This document shows, one piece after another, positions 6,689 through 15,685 of a DNA stretch of 64,000 bases (positions are counted from its first letter, which is position 1; each line of letters begins with the position of its first letter). The stretch covers positions 6,510,001 to 6,574,000 of the forward strand of contig NZ_CP054932.1 of assembly GCF_013364275.1 (NCBI RefSeq), in the 5' to 3' direction. The translations under genes were made by a program, and so were the position numbers. The notes beneath the pieces are model-generated. The model made no database searches, was not told where the DNA came from, and saw only the letters and a program-made list of their open reading frames with translations. Source of the stretch: Actinomadura sp. NAK00032. Lineage in GTDB: Bacteria > Actinomycetota > Actinomycetes > Streptosporangiales > Streptosporangiaceae.

Positions 6689-9679
6689 TCATCGGGTGAG
6701 GGAGAAGGTGCTCAGGCGGGCCTCGCCGTTGAAGACCAGATACACGTCGTGGTCACCGCGGACGTTCCGCAGTTCGGCGCTGATCTCCTTGTAGGTGTAC
6801 TTGCCGCCCGTGGAAGGCACGTTCAGCGTTCCGGCGACCGGCCCGTCAGGACCGTCCAAGCGGACCTGAATCGTGGTCGCCGACGCGCCCGCCACACGCG
6901 CGGTAATCGTGCCCGTGGAGCGGCCCAGGTCGGCGTCCGCGAACTTCAGCCAGGAGTTCGCCGCGCCCGCGACCGCGTCACCCTTCACCTTCGTTTCGTC
7001 GACCAGCTCGATGCCGTTCTGGTCGTCGAAGTCGGCGGCGCGGGTCACCTTGGAGAGGTCCCGGTCGGGAATGCGCTCGCCGCGCACGTTGAGCATCGTG
7101 TGCTGCCGGATGTCGGCGGACGAGGAGCCGATCAGCAGGTCCTGCTTCGACCTCTCGACCGTCCACTTGTTGCGGGTGACGTCCCAGATCGCGAGGTCCG
7201 AGGCGTCCAGCCGGAGTTTCGCCGTCACCGTCTTTCCGGGAGCGACGTGGACCTTGTCGAAGGCGCGCAGCTTCTGCAGGGGCTGCTTGACCCGAGACGT
7301 CCGCTGGTGCGTGTAGAGCTGGACGACTTCGTCCCCGGCCTTCTTACCCGTGTTGGTGACGGGCACGGTGACGGTGACCGTTCCGTCGCTTCCCAAGGAA
7401 TGGCTGCTGAGCCGCGGCTTGCCGTACCGGAACGTGGTGTAGGAGAGCCCATACCCGAACGGGTAGAGCGGCTTCCCCTTGAAGTACTGGTACGTCCGGT
7501 CCGACTTGATGATGTCGTAGTCGAGAATGTCCGGCAGTTGCGCCTCAGACCGGTACCAGGTCTGCGGAAGCTTCCCGGACGGGCTCTCGTCGCCGAACAG
7601 GATGGACGCCAGGGCATTGCCCGTTTCGGCGCCCGCGTGGCTCGTCCACAGGATCGCCGGGACGTTCTCCTGCTCCCAGGTGAGGGTCGTCGGGTAGCTG
7701 TTCTCCACCACGACGACCGTGTTCGGGTTGGCCTTGCGGACGGCCTTGATGAGTTCCGACTGCCCTTCCGCGAGAGTCATCGTCGTCCGGTCGTGGTCCT
7801 CGCGGCCGTTGATGAACGGCATGCTGCCGACCACGACGACGGCGGTGTCGGCGGCGGTCGCCGCCTTGACGGCCGCGTCGACGCCGCTGCTGACGACGTC
7901 CTTGGCGAACCGTCCGGCGTCGTCCTTGGTGGTGAGGACGAGGGTGCCGTCGTCCTGCGCCTTCACGTACGTCTTGGCCGGGTCGGCCCAGTCGTAGGCC
8001 TTCTCGTAGCCGGCGTAGCGGAGCAGGTGGTCGCCGTCGTCCTGCTTCTCCAGCTTGAACATCTGCTGGACGAACCAGCCGTTCGGCTGGGCCTGGTCGT
8101 TGGCGAACGTGTCACCCCAGTTGTAGCGGCCGACCGTCTTGCCGTTGGCGGCGCTGCGCAGCGTCACCACGCCCTGGCCCCAGTCGAACACGTCGAACTG
8201 CGCCGCCGGGTCGGACGCCGACGCCGGGCCGGTCTTCAGGACGGCGCCGGAGCCCGTCCCGCCCGCGACGTACTTGCCGGTCTTCACGTCCTTCAGCGCG
8301 ATCCGGTCGACGCCCTCGCTGGAGGTGACGGCCGACGCGCGCTTCTTGATGCCGTCCAGCGGCGTGACCTCGTACGGCAGGGAACCGGAGTACCAGTCGG
8401 TGTAGAGCGTGTCGGAGAGCGGGCCGACGACCGCGACCTTCCCGGACGACAGCGGCAGCGCCTTGCGCTGGTTCTTCAGCAGCACCATCTGCTCGGCCGC
8501 GGCCTTGCGGGCGAGCGCGCGGTGCGCGGGGCTGTCCACCGCCTCTTTGGTGATCTTGCCGTAGGGGCCGCCGCCCGGGTCGAACTCGCCGAGCCGCACC
8601 CGGACGCTGAGGATGTGGCCCACCGCGCGGTCGACGTCGGCCTCGGCGAGCAGCCCGCGCGCCAGTGCGTCCTTGATCGCGTTGACGGTGATGGAGGAGT
8701 TGGTGTCGTCGGTGGTGAAGCTGTCCACGCCCGCCTTGACGACCGCCGCGTCCGCCGTGGCGAGGTCGGGGAAGTACTTCTGGGAGTTGACGAGGTTGTT
8801 CGGCCCGCCGGCGTCGGTGACGTTGAACAGCGTCCGGTCGCTCCAGGACCGGACGAGGCCGCCGGCGTCCGGGGTGACCGTCGCGGGACGGCCGTTGACC
8901 AGGTTGTACGACGTCATGATGCCGGTCGCGGCGTCCTGGCTGAGCGGGATCTTGAACGGGACCTCGTCGTACTCCTTCAGCACGCGGGGCCGCAGGCTGG
9001 ACGACGTCTGGTCGCGGCGGATCTCGTTGTTGTTGGCCATGTAGTGCTTGAGCACGGGCGCGGCCTTGAGGTGGTCCGGGTCGTCGCCCTGCATGCCGTG
9101 CCCGTAGGCGGTGGCGAGCAGGCCGGTGAGCAGCGGGTCCTCGGAGTAGCCCTCCTCGTTGCGGCCCCAGCGCGGGTCGCGGAGCAGGTTGACGACCGGC
9201 GCCCACAGTTGCAGGCCCCACACGTCGGGGTTCTCGCTGTTGTAGCCGCGGGCCTCGTCGCCGACGGCCGAGCCGATCTTCTTCAGCAGCGCGGGGTCCC
9301 AGGTGGCGCCGAGCCCGACCGACTGCGGGAACACCGTGCCCTTGGCGGTCACGACGGCCCCGTTGTTGTGGACGTCGGTCGACCAGGCGACGCCGTGCAG
9401 CGCCTCGGTGCCGGTCTTGAACCGGCCGATGCCGAGCCGCGGGATCGCGGGCTGGTACTGGTGCAGCAGGGAGACCTTCTCGTCGAGGGTGAGCCGGCCG
9501 AGCAGGTCGTCCACCCGGGCGTCCACCGACAGGCCCGAGTCGCGGAACGGGTAGGCCGCCTCGCGGGCGGCGGCGGGCGCCGTCCACGCGACGGGGGCCG
9601 CCAGCACGGCGGCGAGGACGAGGGTCAGCGACCGGCTGCGCCGGCCTGCGGAGCGGGGGTTTCGATGGGGTCTGTTCAC
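6689..9679 (-). CDS. Secreted GH3 beta-glycosidase with internal insert domain and C-terminal CBM6-like domain
   Basis: This 996-residue protein starts at a GTG preceded by AAGGAG at 5 nt. It has a long basic signal peptide ending near APAAARE. The GH3 barrel shows LTLDEKVSLL, KHYMANNNE and the nucleophile Asp near residue 290 in NVTDAGG. The second GH3 domain (from about residue 405) is interrupted at about 455-590 by a beta-rich stretch with KTGKYVAGG and FDVFDWGQG, resembling a fascin/beta-trefoil insert. The fibronectin-like domain ends with LLIGSSSADIR. Residues ~870-996 look like a CBM6 module. The family includes beta-glucosidases and beta-xylosidases; the substrate cannot be fixed. 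A LacI-type operator lies 35 bp upstream. Confidence 0.9.
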   Translation of the reverse strand: MNRPHRNPRSAGRRSRSLTLVLAAVLAAPVAWTAPAAAREAAYPFRDSGLSVDARVDDLLGRLTLDEKVSLLHQYQPAIPRLGIGRFKTGTEALHGVAWSTDVHNNGAVVTAKGTVFPQSVGLGATWDPALLKKIGSAVGDEARGYNSENPDVWGLQLWAPVVNLLRDPRWGRNEEGYSEDPLLTGLLATAYGHGMQGDDPDHLKAAPVLKHYMANNNEIRRDQTSSSLRPRVLKEYDEVPFKIPLSQDAATGIMTSYNLVNGRPATVTPDAGGLVRSWSDRTLFNVTDAGGPNNLVNSQKYFPDLATADAAVVKAGVDSFTTDDTNSSITVNAIKDALARGLLAEADVDRAVGHILSVRVRLGEFDPGGGPYGKITKEAVDSPAHRALARKAAAEQMVLLKNQRKALPLSSGKVAVVGPLSDTLYTDWYSGSLPYEVTPLDGIKKRASAVTSSEGVDRIALKDVKTGKYVAGGTGSGAVLKTGPASASDPAAQFDVFDWGQGVVTLRSAANGKTVGRYNWGDTFANDQAQPNGWFVQQMFKLEKQDDGDHLLRYAGYEKAYDWADPAKTYVKAQDDGTLVLTTKDDAGRFAKDVVSSGVDAAVKAATAADTAVVVVGSMPFINGREDHDRTTMTLAEGQSELIKAVRKANPNTVVVVENSYPTTLTWEQENVPAILWTSHAGAETGNALASILFGDESPSGKLPQTWYRSEAQLPDILDYDIIKSDRTYQYFKGKPLYPFGYGLSYTTFRYGKPRLSSHSLGSDGTVTVTVPVTNTGKKAGDEVVQLYTHQRTSRVKQPLQKLRAFDKVHVAPGKTVTAKLRLDASDLAIWDVTRNKWTVERSKQDLLIGSSSADIRQHTMLNVRGERIPDRDLSKVTRAADFDDQNGIELVDETKVKGDAVAGAANSWLKFADADLGRSTGTITARVAGASATTIQVRLDGPDGPVAGTLNVPSTGGKYTYKEISAELRNVRGDHDVYLVFNGEARLSTFSLTR

Positions 9680-9713
9680 CGATTCTCCTTCTGGACGTCC
9701 CCCGAGCGGTGTG

Positions 9714-9727
9714 TCGAAGCGCTTCGA
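9714..9727. promoter_or_regulatory. LacI-type operator, copy 1 (TCGAAGCGCTTCGA)
   Basis: This perfect 14-bp palindrome with central CG lies 35 bp upstream of the GH3 start codon, between the LacI gene and GH3. The identical 14-mer, with the same TG before and T after, occurs at 18835-18848 upstream of the ABC operon. The centre and size are typical of LacI-family operators. The regulator at 9768-10775 is the best candidate to bind it. Confidence 0.8.
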
Positions 9728-9767
9728 TAACGGGCCGCGGGCGGGCCCTTCTCCTCCTTCTCGTCGG

Positions 9768-10775
9768 TCAGCGAGCGGCGGGCGCGCTGCTGGCGCGCCG
9801 GGTCAGGGTGGGCGGGAGCAGGGTCGCGGCCGGGACGGGCGCGCCGTCGAGCTTGGCCATCAGCAGCTCGACGGCGCGCCCGCCGACCTCCTCGGCGGGG
9901 ATCGCCACCGACGACAGCGGCGGCTCGGCGTGCTCGGCCATCTCGTCCGGCGCCATCGCGACGACGGACACGTCCTCGGGGACGCGCCTGCCCGCCGCGC
10001 GCAGCGCCCGCACCACCGGGCCGACGACCGGCTCGTTGTGGACGAGGACGCCGGTCAGCCCGGGACGCTCGGCGAGCAGCCGCGCGACCAGTTCGCGGGC
10101 GGCGTCCGCGGTCGCCTCGCACGGGTGGACCTCGCCGGTCAGGCCGTGCTCGCGGACGGCGGCGGCGAACCCGTCCGCGACCCGCTGCGCGTAGCCGGTC
10201 TGGCGCTCGTACACCTCGGGCGGCGACCCGATCAGCGCGATCTCCCGGTGGCCGAGCCCGGCCAGGTGCTCGACGCAGACCGCGCCGGCGGCGTGGAAGT
10301 CGAGGTCGATGCAGGTCAGGTCCTCGGCGTCGGCGGGGAAGCCGATGAGCACGCTCGGCCGGTCCAGGGAGCGCAGCAGCGGCAGCCGCGGGTCCTTCAT
10401 CTGCACGTCCATCACGATCAGCGCGTCGACGAGCGCGCTGTCGGCGACGCGGCGCAGGCCGTCCTCGCCCTCCTCCTGGGTGAGCAGCAGGACGTCGTGG
10501 TCGTGCCGCCGCGCCGCGGTCACCACCGACACGGCGAACCGCATGACGACGGGCACCGCGATGCCGGAGCGCAGCGGGATCATCAGCGCGAGCACGTTGG
10601 AGCGGCTGCTGGCGAGCGCGCGGGCGCCCGCGTGCGGCCGGTAGCCGAGCTCGCGGATGCTCTCCCGGACGCGCCGCCGGGTCTCCTCGGAGATCGAGCG
10701 CTTCCCGCTCAGCACGTAGGAGACCGTGCTCGGCGACACGCCCGCGTGCCGCGCCACATCAGTGATCTTGACCAC
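9768..10775 (-). CDS. LacI-family transcriptional regulator of the glucan locus
   Basis: This 335-residue regulator has a canonical N-terminal HTH (ITDVARHAGVSPSTVSYVLSG) and hinge (LGYRPHAGARALAS). Its sugar-binding domain ends with LPPTLTRRASS. Its ATG lies inside the last 17 nt of the MFS gene, so it is the last gene of the operon that begins at 18769. It is thus likely to control the operon that encodes it, and the GH3 gene immediately downstream. The matching palindromes at 9714-9727 and 18835-18848 support this. The inducer is inferred to be a plant-glucan oligosaccharide or its disaccharide product. Confidence 0.9.
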   Translation of the reverse strand: MVKITDVARHAGVSPSTVSYVLSGKRSISEETRRRVRESIRELGYRPHAGARALASSRSNVLALMIPLRSGIAVPVVMRFAVSVVTAARRHDHDVLLLTQEEGEDGLRRVADSALVDALIVMDVQMKDPRLPLLRSLDRPSVLIGFPADAEDLTCIDLDFHAAGAVCVEHLAGLGHREIALIGSPPEVYERQTGYAQRVADGFAAAVREHGLTGEVHPCEATADAARELVARLLAERPGLTGVLVHNEPVVGPVVRALRAAGRRVPEDVSVVAMAPDEMAEHAEPPLSSVAIPAEEVGGRAVELLMAKLDGAPVPAATLLPPTLTRRASSAPAAR

Positions 10776-12027
10776 GGACCGTCCCGTCGTCCTCGGAGGG
10801 GTGCAGAGTGCGAATGATGCTAGCCGTGTGAGGCACGGCCGGAGCGCGAGCGCGCGGCGGCCGGTCGAGCACGATCACCGCGAGGGCGGCGGCCGCCACC
10901 GCCGCGCCCGCGAGCGGCGTCCCGCGCACCCCGGTCAGCGGCAGCAGCGCGCCGCCGAGCAGGGCGCCGCCGGCGATCCCGACGTTGAACGCGGCGGACG
11001 TCCACGCCGAGGCGATGTCGGTGTCGCCCGGCGCCGACTCCATCACGCGGGCCTGGAAGGCCGTCGCCGCGCCGGGGATCCCGATGCCCAGCAGGACCAG
11101 CATGGCCACCGCGGGGACCGCCGCCGTGCCGAACGCGAACAGGCCGAGCATGGCGATGGCCAGCACCGCCGCGGAGCCGGCGGCCAGCGCGCGCGGCCCG
11201 CGGTCCACCACGATCCCGGCGATGACCACTCCCGCGATGTCGGCGACGCCGTTCACCAGCAGCAGCGGGCTGATGGCGGCGCCGGAGAAGCCGCTCACCC
11301 GCGTCAGGAACTCGGTGATGTAGGTGAAGGCGGTGAAGAACCCGCCGATCAGCAACATGATCGTGACGACCAGCAGCCGGAAGCGGCGGGCGTCCGGCGC
11401 GGACGCCGGGACCGGGTCGCGGCCGGTCGTCTTCCCGCCCGGCAGCAGGACCGCGATCGCGACCAGGGACACCAGGCACAGCACGCCGAGGGCGGCGAAC
11501 GACGCCCGCCACCCGACGGCCCGGCCGAGCCACGTCCCGGCGGGGACGCCGAGGACGATGGCCATCGACCCGCCCGCGAACACGTAGGCGCCCGCGCGGC
11601 CCCGCGCCTCCGGCGGCATCAGCCCGGCGGCGGCGACCACGGCGACCGGCCAGAACACCGCCTGCCCGAGCGCGGTCACCAGCCGGGTGCCGAACAGCGT
11701 GCCGTAGCCGGGCGCGGCCGCCGCCGCGAAGCTCATCACGATGAACAGGGCCATCACGCCGGTCAGCAGCGGGCGGCGCCCCATCCGGACCGTCATCCTG
11801 ACGAGCGGGACGGAGACGACCGCGACCACGATGCCGTAGCCGGTGACGAGCAGGCCGACGGCGGAGGCGGAGACGTCCAGGTCGCCGGCGATGAGCGGGA
11901 GCAGCCCGATCGGGAGGTTCTCGGTCGTGCCGAAGCAGAACGCGGCGAGGGCCAGCGCCGCGACGGCCGCCCCCGCCCGTCCCGCCATCGGGCGCTCCCT
12001 CTCCCCCACCGGGTGCTCCCGCTCCAT
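10759..12027 (-). CDS. MFS transporter (DHA1 / sugar-efflux-like)
   Basis: This 422-residue membrane protein has about 12 predicted transmembrane segments and the MFS motif A region VRMTVRMGRRPLL after segment 2. The N-terminal FCFGTTENLPIGLLPLIAGDL resembles AraJ and sugar-efflux DHA1 members. I start it at the ATG at 12027, 2 nt after the GH1 stop codon; an alternative is the ATG at 11988. It overlaps the downstream LacI gene by 17 nt. Its place among the sugar genes suggests export of a sugar by-product or overflow sugar, but drug efflux cannot be excluded. Confidence 0.85.
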   Translation of the reverse strand: MEREHPVGERERPMAGRAGAAVAALALAAFCFGTTENLPIGLLPLIAGDLDVSASAVGLLVTGYGIVVAVVSVPLVRMTVRMGRRPLLTGVMALFIVMSFAAAAAPGYGTLFGTRLVTALGQAVFWPVAVVAAAGLMPPEARGRAGAYVFAGGSMAIVLGVPAGTWLGRAVGWRASFAALGVLCLVSLVAIAVLLPGGKTTGRDPVPASAPDARRFRLLVVTIMLLIGGFFTAFTYITEFLTRVSGFSGAAISPLLLVNGVADIAGVVIAGIVVDRGPRALAAGSAAVLAIAMLGLFAFGTAAVPAVAMLVLLGIGIPGAATAFQARVMESAPGDTDIASAWTSAAFNVGIAGGALLGGALLPLTGVRGTPLAGAAVAAAALAVIVLDRPPRARAPAVPHTASIIRTLHPSEDDGTVRGQDH

Positions 12028-12029
12028 CG

Positions 12030-13397
12030 TCAGGCGCTCCCGCGGTGCGTCGCGATCGTGTCCCGGTACCAGTGCGCGCTGTCCTTCCAGGTGCGCCGCC
12101 CGGTCGGGTAGTCGACGCGGACGAGGCCGAACCGCTTGGAGTAGCCGTACGCCCATTCGAAGTTGTCGAGCAGCGACCAGGCGAAGTAGCCGCGCACGTC
12201 GGCGCCGGCCGCGCAGGCGCGCTCCACGGCGGCGATGTGGTCGCGCAGGTAGGCGATGCGCCGCTCGTCGCGGACGCGGCCGTCCTCCACCGTGTCGTCG
12301 AAGGCGGCGCCGTTCTCGGTGACCATCAGCGGGGTGTCGGGGTACTCGCGTTGGAGCCGCAGCAGCAGCTCCTCCATGCCGCTCGCGTCGATGGGCCAGC
12401 CCATCGCCGTGTAGGGGCCGGGCTGCTCGGCGAACTCGACGCGGTCGCAGCCGGGGAACGGCGACGCCGCGCCCTGCCGGTGGCCGTCCGCGTGTGCGCG
12501 CGGGGACGTCCCGTCCCACACCCGGACGAGCGTGGGCGAGTAGTAGTTCACGCCCAGGACGTCCAGGGGCGCGGCGATGATGGCCTCGTCCCCGTCGTGG
12601 ACGAAGCTCCAGTCGGTCAGGGAGGACGTGTCGTCCAGCAGGTCGGCGGGGTAGCCCCTGCCCAGCATCGGGTCCAGGAACACGCGGTTGGAGACCGCGT
12701 CCACCTGCCGGACGGCCTCGGCGTCGCCGCGCAGGTGGTGCAGGTTGAGCGTCACCGAGTGCCGCGCGGACGGCGGGGTCACGCCGCGCAGCGCCCGCAC
12801 CGCGAGGCCGTGCGCGAGGTTGAGGTGGTGGGCGGCGGCGAGCGCGTCCGCCGGGTCGGTGCGGCCGGGGGCGTGCACGCCGGACGCGTAGCCGAGGAAC
12901 GCCGAGCACCACGGCTCGTTCAGCGTCGTCCAGGTGTGGACGCGGTCGCCGAGGACGCGGCCGATCCGCTCGGCGTAGTCGCCGAACCGGCGGGCCGTGT
13001 CGCGCGCCGGCCAGCCTCCCGCGTCCTCCAGCTCCTGCGGCAGGTCCCAGTGGTAGAGCGTCGCGACGGGAGCGATGTCGTGCCGGAGCAGCTCGTCGAC
13101 CAGGCGGGAGTAGAAGTCGAGGCCCTTCTGGTTGGGCGTGCCGTCCGGCAGGACGCGCGACCAGGAGATCGAGAACCGGTAGGCGCCGATGCCGAGGGCG
13201 GCCATCGTCGCGATGTCCTCCTCCCACCGGTGGTAGTGGTCGGTGGCCACGTCACCGGTGTCGCCGTCGAGCACCTTGCCCGGCGTGTGGCTGAAGGTGT
13301 CCCAGATGGACGGCGCCCGGCCGTCCTCCTGAGCCGCCCCCTCGATCTGGTAGGCGGCGGTGGCCGCGCCCCACAGGAACCCTTGCGGGAACCCCAT
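12030..13397 (-). CDS. GH1 beta-glucosidase (cytoplasmic, complete)
   Basis: This 455-residue enzyme has the full GH1 set: N-terminal FLWGAATAAYQIEGA, the acid/base motif TLNEPW near residue 165, NYYSP, the nucleophile motif MVTENGAAFDD near residue 360 and the C-terminal WSLLDNFEWAYGYSKRFGL. There is no signal peptide, so it acts on imported oligosaccharides. Its ATG overlaps the TGA of the GH31 gene by one base, with GAGGAG upstream, indicating translational coupling. Together with the alpha-xylosidase it could take a xylosylated cello-oligosaccharide apart from the non-reducing end. Confidence 0.95.
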   Translation of the reverse strand: MGFPQGFLWGAATAAYQIEGAAQEDGRAPSIWDTFSHTPGKVLDGDTGDVATDHYHRWEEDIATMAALGIGAYRFSISWSRVLPDGTPNQKGLDFYSRLVDELLRHDIAPVATLYHWDLPQELEDAGGWPARDTARRFGDYAERIGRVLGDRVHTWTTLNEPWCSAFLGYASGVHAPGRTDPADALAAAHHLNLAHGLAVRALRGVTPPSARHSVTLNLHHLRGDAEAVRQVDAVSNRVFLDPMLGRGYPADLLDDTSSLTDWSFVHDGDEAIIAAPLDVLGVNYYSPTLVRVWDGTSPRAHADGHRQGAASPFPGCDRVEFAEQPGPYTAMGWPIDASGMEELLLRLQREYPDTPLMVTENGAAFDDTVEDGRVRDERRIAYLRDHIAAVERACAAGADVRGYFAWSLLDNFEWAYGYSKRFGLVRVDYPTGRRTWKDSAHWYRDTIATHRGSA

Positions 13398-15685
13398 CAG
13401 CTCTCCTCTGCCAGAGTGATGACCAGCTCGTCACCGGTCGCCTTGATGAGAACACCGTGTGGATGGTGCGAAGACTCGCCGCCCTCTACGGCCGCTACGC
13501 GCGCGTTGACGAGAAGGACGTTCCAGGCTCCCTCGCCGGTCACGCGCACGTTTTCACCGTTTTTCACGGTCGTGAAGGCGGCGTCGCCCACCTGGGTGAC
13601 CGTGGTGCCGTCGGACGGCTCGTAGACGCGCAGCGTGACGCCGTCCGCGTGGTCGTAGTCGGGACGGTCGTGGACCGCGCCCTCCGGGATGACCGCACCC
13701 GGCCGGACGAGCAGCGGCACGCTGTCGAAGCCGTGGTGTTCGCGGACCCACCGGCCGCCTTCGACCCGTTCACCCGTCAGGTAGTGCGTCCACACACCCC
13801 CCGGCACGTAGTAGGAGACGTCACCGTCGGACGAGAACACCGGCGCCACGAGCAGGTCGTCGCCGAGCATGTACTGGCGCTCCAGGTGCGTGCAGGCGGG
13901 ATCGTCCGGGAACTCCAGGACCATCGCCCGCATCATCGGCAGGCCCTCCCCGGACGCCTGCCGCGCCGCGCCGGCCAGGTACGGCATCAGCCGCATCTTC
14001 AACCGGGTGAACTCGCGCAGGACGTCCACCGACTCCTCGTCGAACAGCCACGGCACCCGGTAGGAGTGGCTGCCGTGCAGGCGGCTGTGCGAGGACAGCA
14101 TCCCGAACGCGATCCACCGCTTGAACAGCGCCGGATCGGGCGTGCCCTCGAAGCCGCCGATGTCGTGGCTCCAATAGCCGAATCCCGACGCGCCCAGGGA
14201 AAGACCGCCGCGCAGGCTCTCCCCCATCGCCTCGAACGTCGATTCGCAGTCGCCGCCCCAGTGCACCGGGAACTGCTGCCCGCCGACCGTCGCGGACCGG
14301 GCGAACACCACCGCCTCGCCCTCGCCCCGCTTCTTGCGGAGCAGATCGAAGACCGTCTGGTTGTACAGATAGGTGTAGTAGTTGTGCGCCCGCTCCGGGT
14401 CCGAGCCGTCGTGGTAGACGACATCGGTCGGGATGCGCTCCCCGAAGTCGGTCTTGAAGCAGTCGACGCCCATGTCCATGAGCGCTTCGAGCTTGCCCGC
14501 GTACCATTCCCGCGCCTCGGGATTGGTGAAGTCGACCACCGCCAGGCCGGGCTGCCACTTGTCCCACTGCCACACGTCCCCGTCCGGGCGCGTGAGCAGG
14601 TAGCCCCGCGACCGGCCCTCCTCGAACAGCGGCGAGCGCTGGCCGATGTAGGGGTTGATCCACACGCAGATCCGCAGGCCCCGGTCCCGCAGCCGCCGCA
14701 GCATGCCCGGCGGGTCGGGGAAGACGCGCGGGTCCCATTCGAAGTCGCACCACTGGAACTCGCGCATCCAGAAGCAGTCGAAATGGAACACGCTGAGCGG
14801 CAGGTCGCGCTCCGCCATCCCGTCGATGAACGACGAGACGGTCTCCTCGTCATAGGACGTGGTGAACGACGTCGACAGCCACAGCCCGAACGACCATTCC
14901 GGAAGCCGCGCGGGCCGCCCGGTCAGCGCGGTGTACTTGCGCAGGATCTCCTTAGGCGACGGCCCGTAGATGACGAAGTACCGCATCGACTGGCCCTCGA
15001 CGCTGAACTGCGTCCGCGCGACCGCCTCCGACGCCACCTCGAAAGAGACGCGCCCCGGATGGTCGACGAACACGCCGTATCCGGCGTTCGTCAGGTAGAA
15101 CGGCACGTTCTTGTACGCCTGCTCGCTGGCCGTCCCGCCGTCGGCGTTCCACACGTCCACCGACTGGCCGTTCTTCACCAGCGGCCCGAACCGCTCCCCG
15201 AGCCCGTAGACGAAATGGTCGACGCCGAGGTCGAGCTGCTCCCGGACGTAATGCCGCCCGTCATCGGTGTCGATGACGGCCTGCGCCTTGGGAGAGCTGC
15301 CGGTCAGCCGCCGCCCGCCCGCCAGGAAGTCGACGCTCCACCCCTCACCGCGCCCCACCCGTACCGACAGCGCCCCGGACGTCAGCGTCGCCGCCTCCGC
15401 GTCGACCGCGACCTCACCGCCCGGAGCGGTGGCCAGCTCGAACTCCGGCCCGCGCCGCCGCTCCCCCGCGAAATGGGTGAGCGTGACCCCGATGACGTCC
15501 GGCATCGGCGCCTCGCAGGTCACCGTCACCACCGGGCCCTTGAGCAGGTCCCCCCGGTGCCGGATCCGCTCGACGGGCGCGTACACCGTGAAGGAGCCCG
15601 CCCCCGCGTCGACGTCGAGGACCTCCACCGGATGAAACGCCCGCACATCCTCGCGCATCATCCAGTAGCCGTCACTGAACTTCAT
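13397..15685 (-). CDS. yicI: GH31 alpha-xylosidase (YicI type)
   Basis: This 762-residue cytoplasmic enzyme closely resembles E. coli YicI, an alpha-xylosidase of almost the same length that releases xylose from isoprimeverose-type ends. Diagnostic segments are FHFDCFWMREFQWCDFEWD, the nucleophile motif KTDFGERIPTDVVYHDGSDP, the acid/base Asp in HWGGDCES, and GYWSHDIGGFEG. The YicI-specific start MKFSDGYWMM is also present. It follows the permease gene with a TAATG overlap and couples to the GH1 gene. Alpha-xylosidase plus beta-glucosidase plus beta-galactosidase is the classic enzyme set for xyloglucan oligosaccharides. Confidence 0.95.
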   Translation of the reverse strand: MKFSDGYWMMREDVRAFHPVEVLDVDAGAGSFTVYAPVERIRHRGDLLKGPVVTVTCEAPMPDVIGVTLTHFAGERRRGPEFELATAPGGEVAVDAEAATLTSGALSVRVGRGEGWSVDFLAGGRRLTGSSPKAQAVIDTDDGRHYVREQLDLGVDHFVYGLGERFGPLVKNGQSVDVWNADGGTASEQAYKNVPFYLTNAGYGVFVDHPGRVSFEVASEAVARTQFSVEGQSMRYFVIYGPSPKEILRKYTALTGRPARLPEWSFGLWLSTSFTTSYDEETVSSFIDGMAERDLPLSVFHFDCFWMREFQWCDFEWDPRVFPDPPGMLRRLRDRGLRICVWINPYIGQRSPLFEEGRSRGYLLTRPDGDVWQWDKWQPGLAVVDFTNPEAREWYAGKLEALMDMGVDCFKTDFGERIPTDVVYHDGSDPERAHNYYTYLYNQTVFDLLRKKRGEGEAVVFARSATVGGQQFPVHWGGDCESTFEAMGESLRGGLSLGASGFGYWSHDIGGFEGTPDPALFKRWIAFGMLSSHSRLHGSHSYRVPWLFDEESVDVLREFTRLKMRLMPYLAGAARQASGEGLPMMRAMVLEFPDDPACTHLERQYMLGDDLLVAPVFSSDGDVSYYVPGGVWTHYLTGERVEGGRWVREHHGFDSVPLLVRPGAVIPEGAVHDRPDYDHADGVTLRVYEPSDGTTVTQVGDAAFTTVKNGENVRVTGEGAWNVLLVNARVAAVEGGESSHHPHGVLIKATGDELVITLAEES

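Noticed and set aside
6350..9730. Very long plus-strand open frame (about 1,126 codons)
   Set aside because: It is the shadow of the minus-strand GH3 and GH35 genes; composition is unlike a protein and no motif is present.
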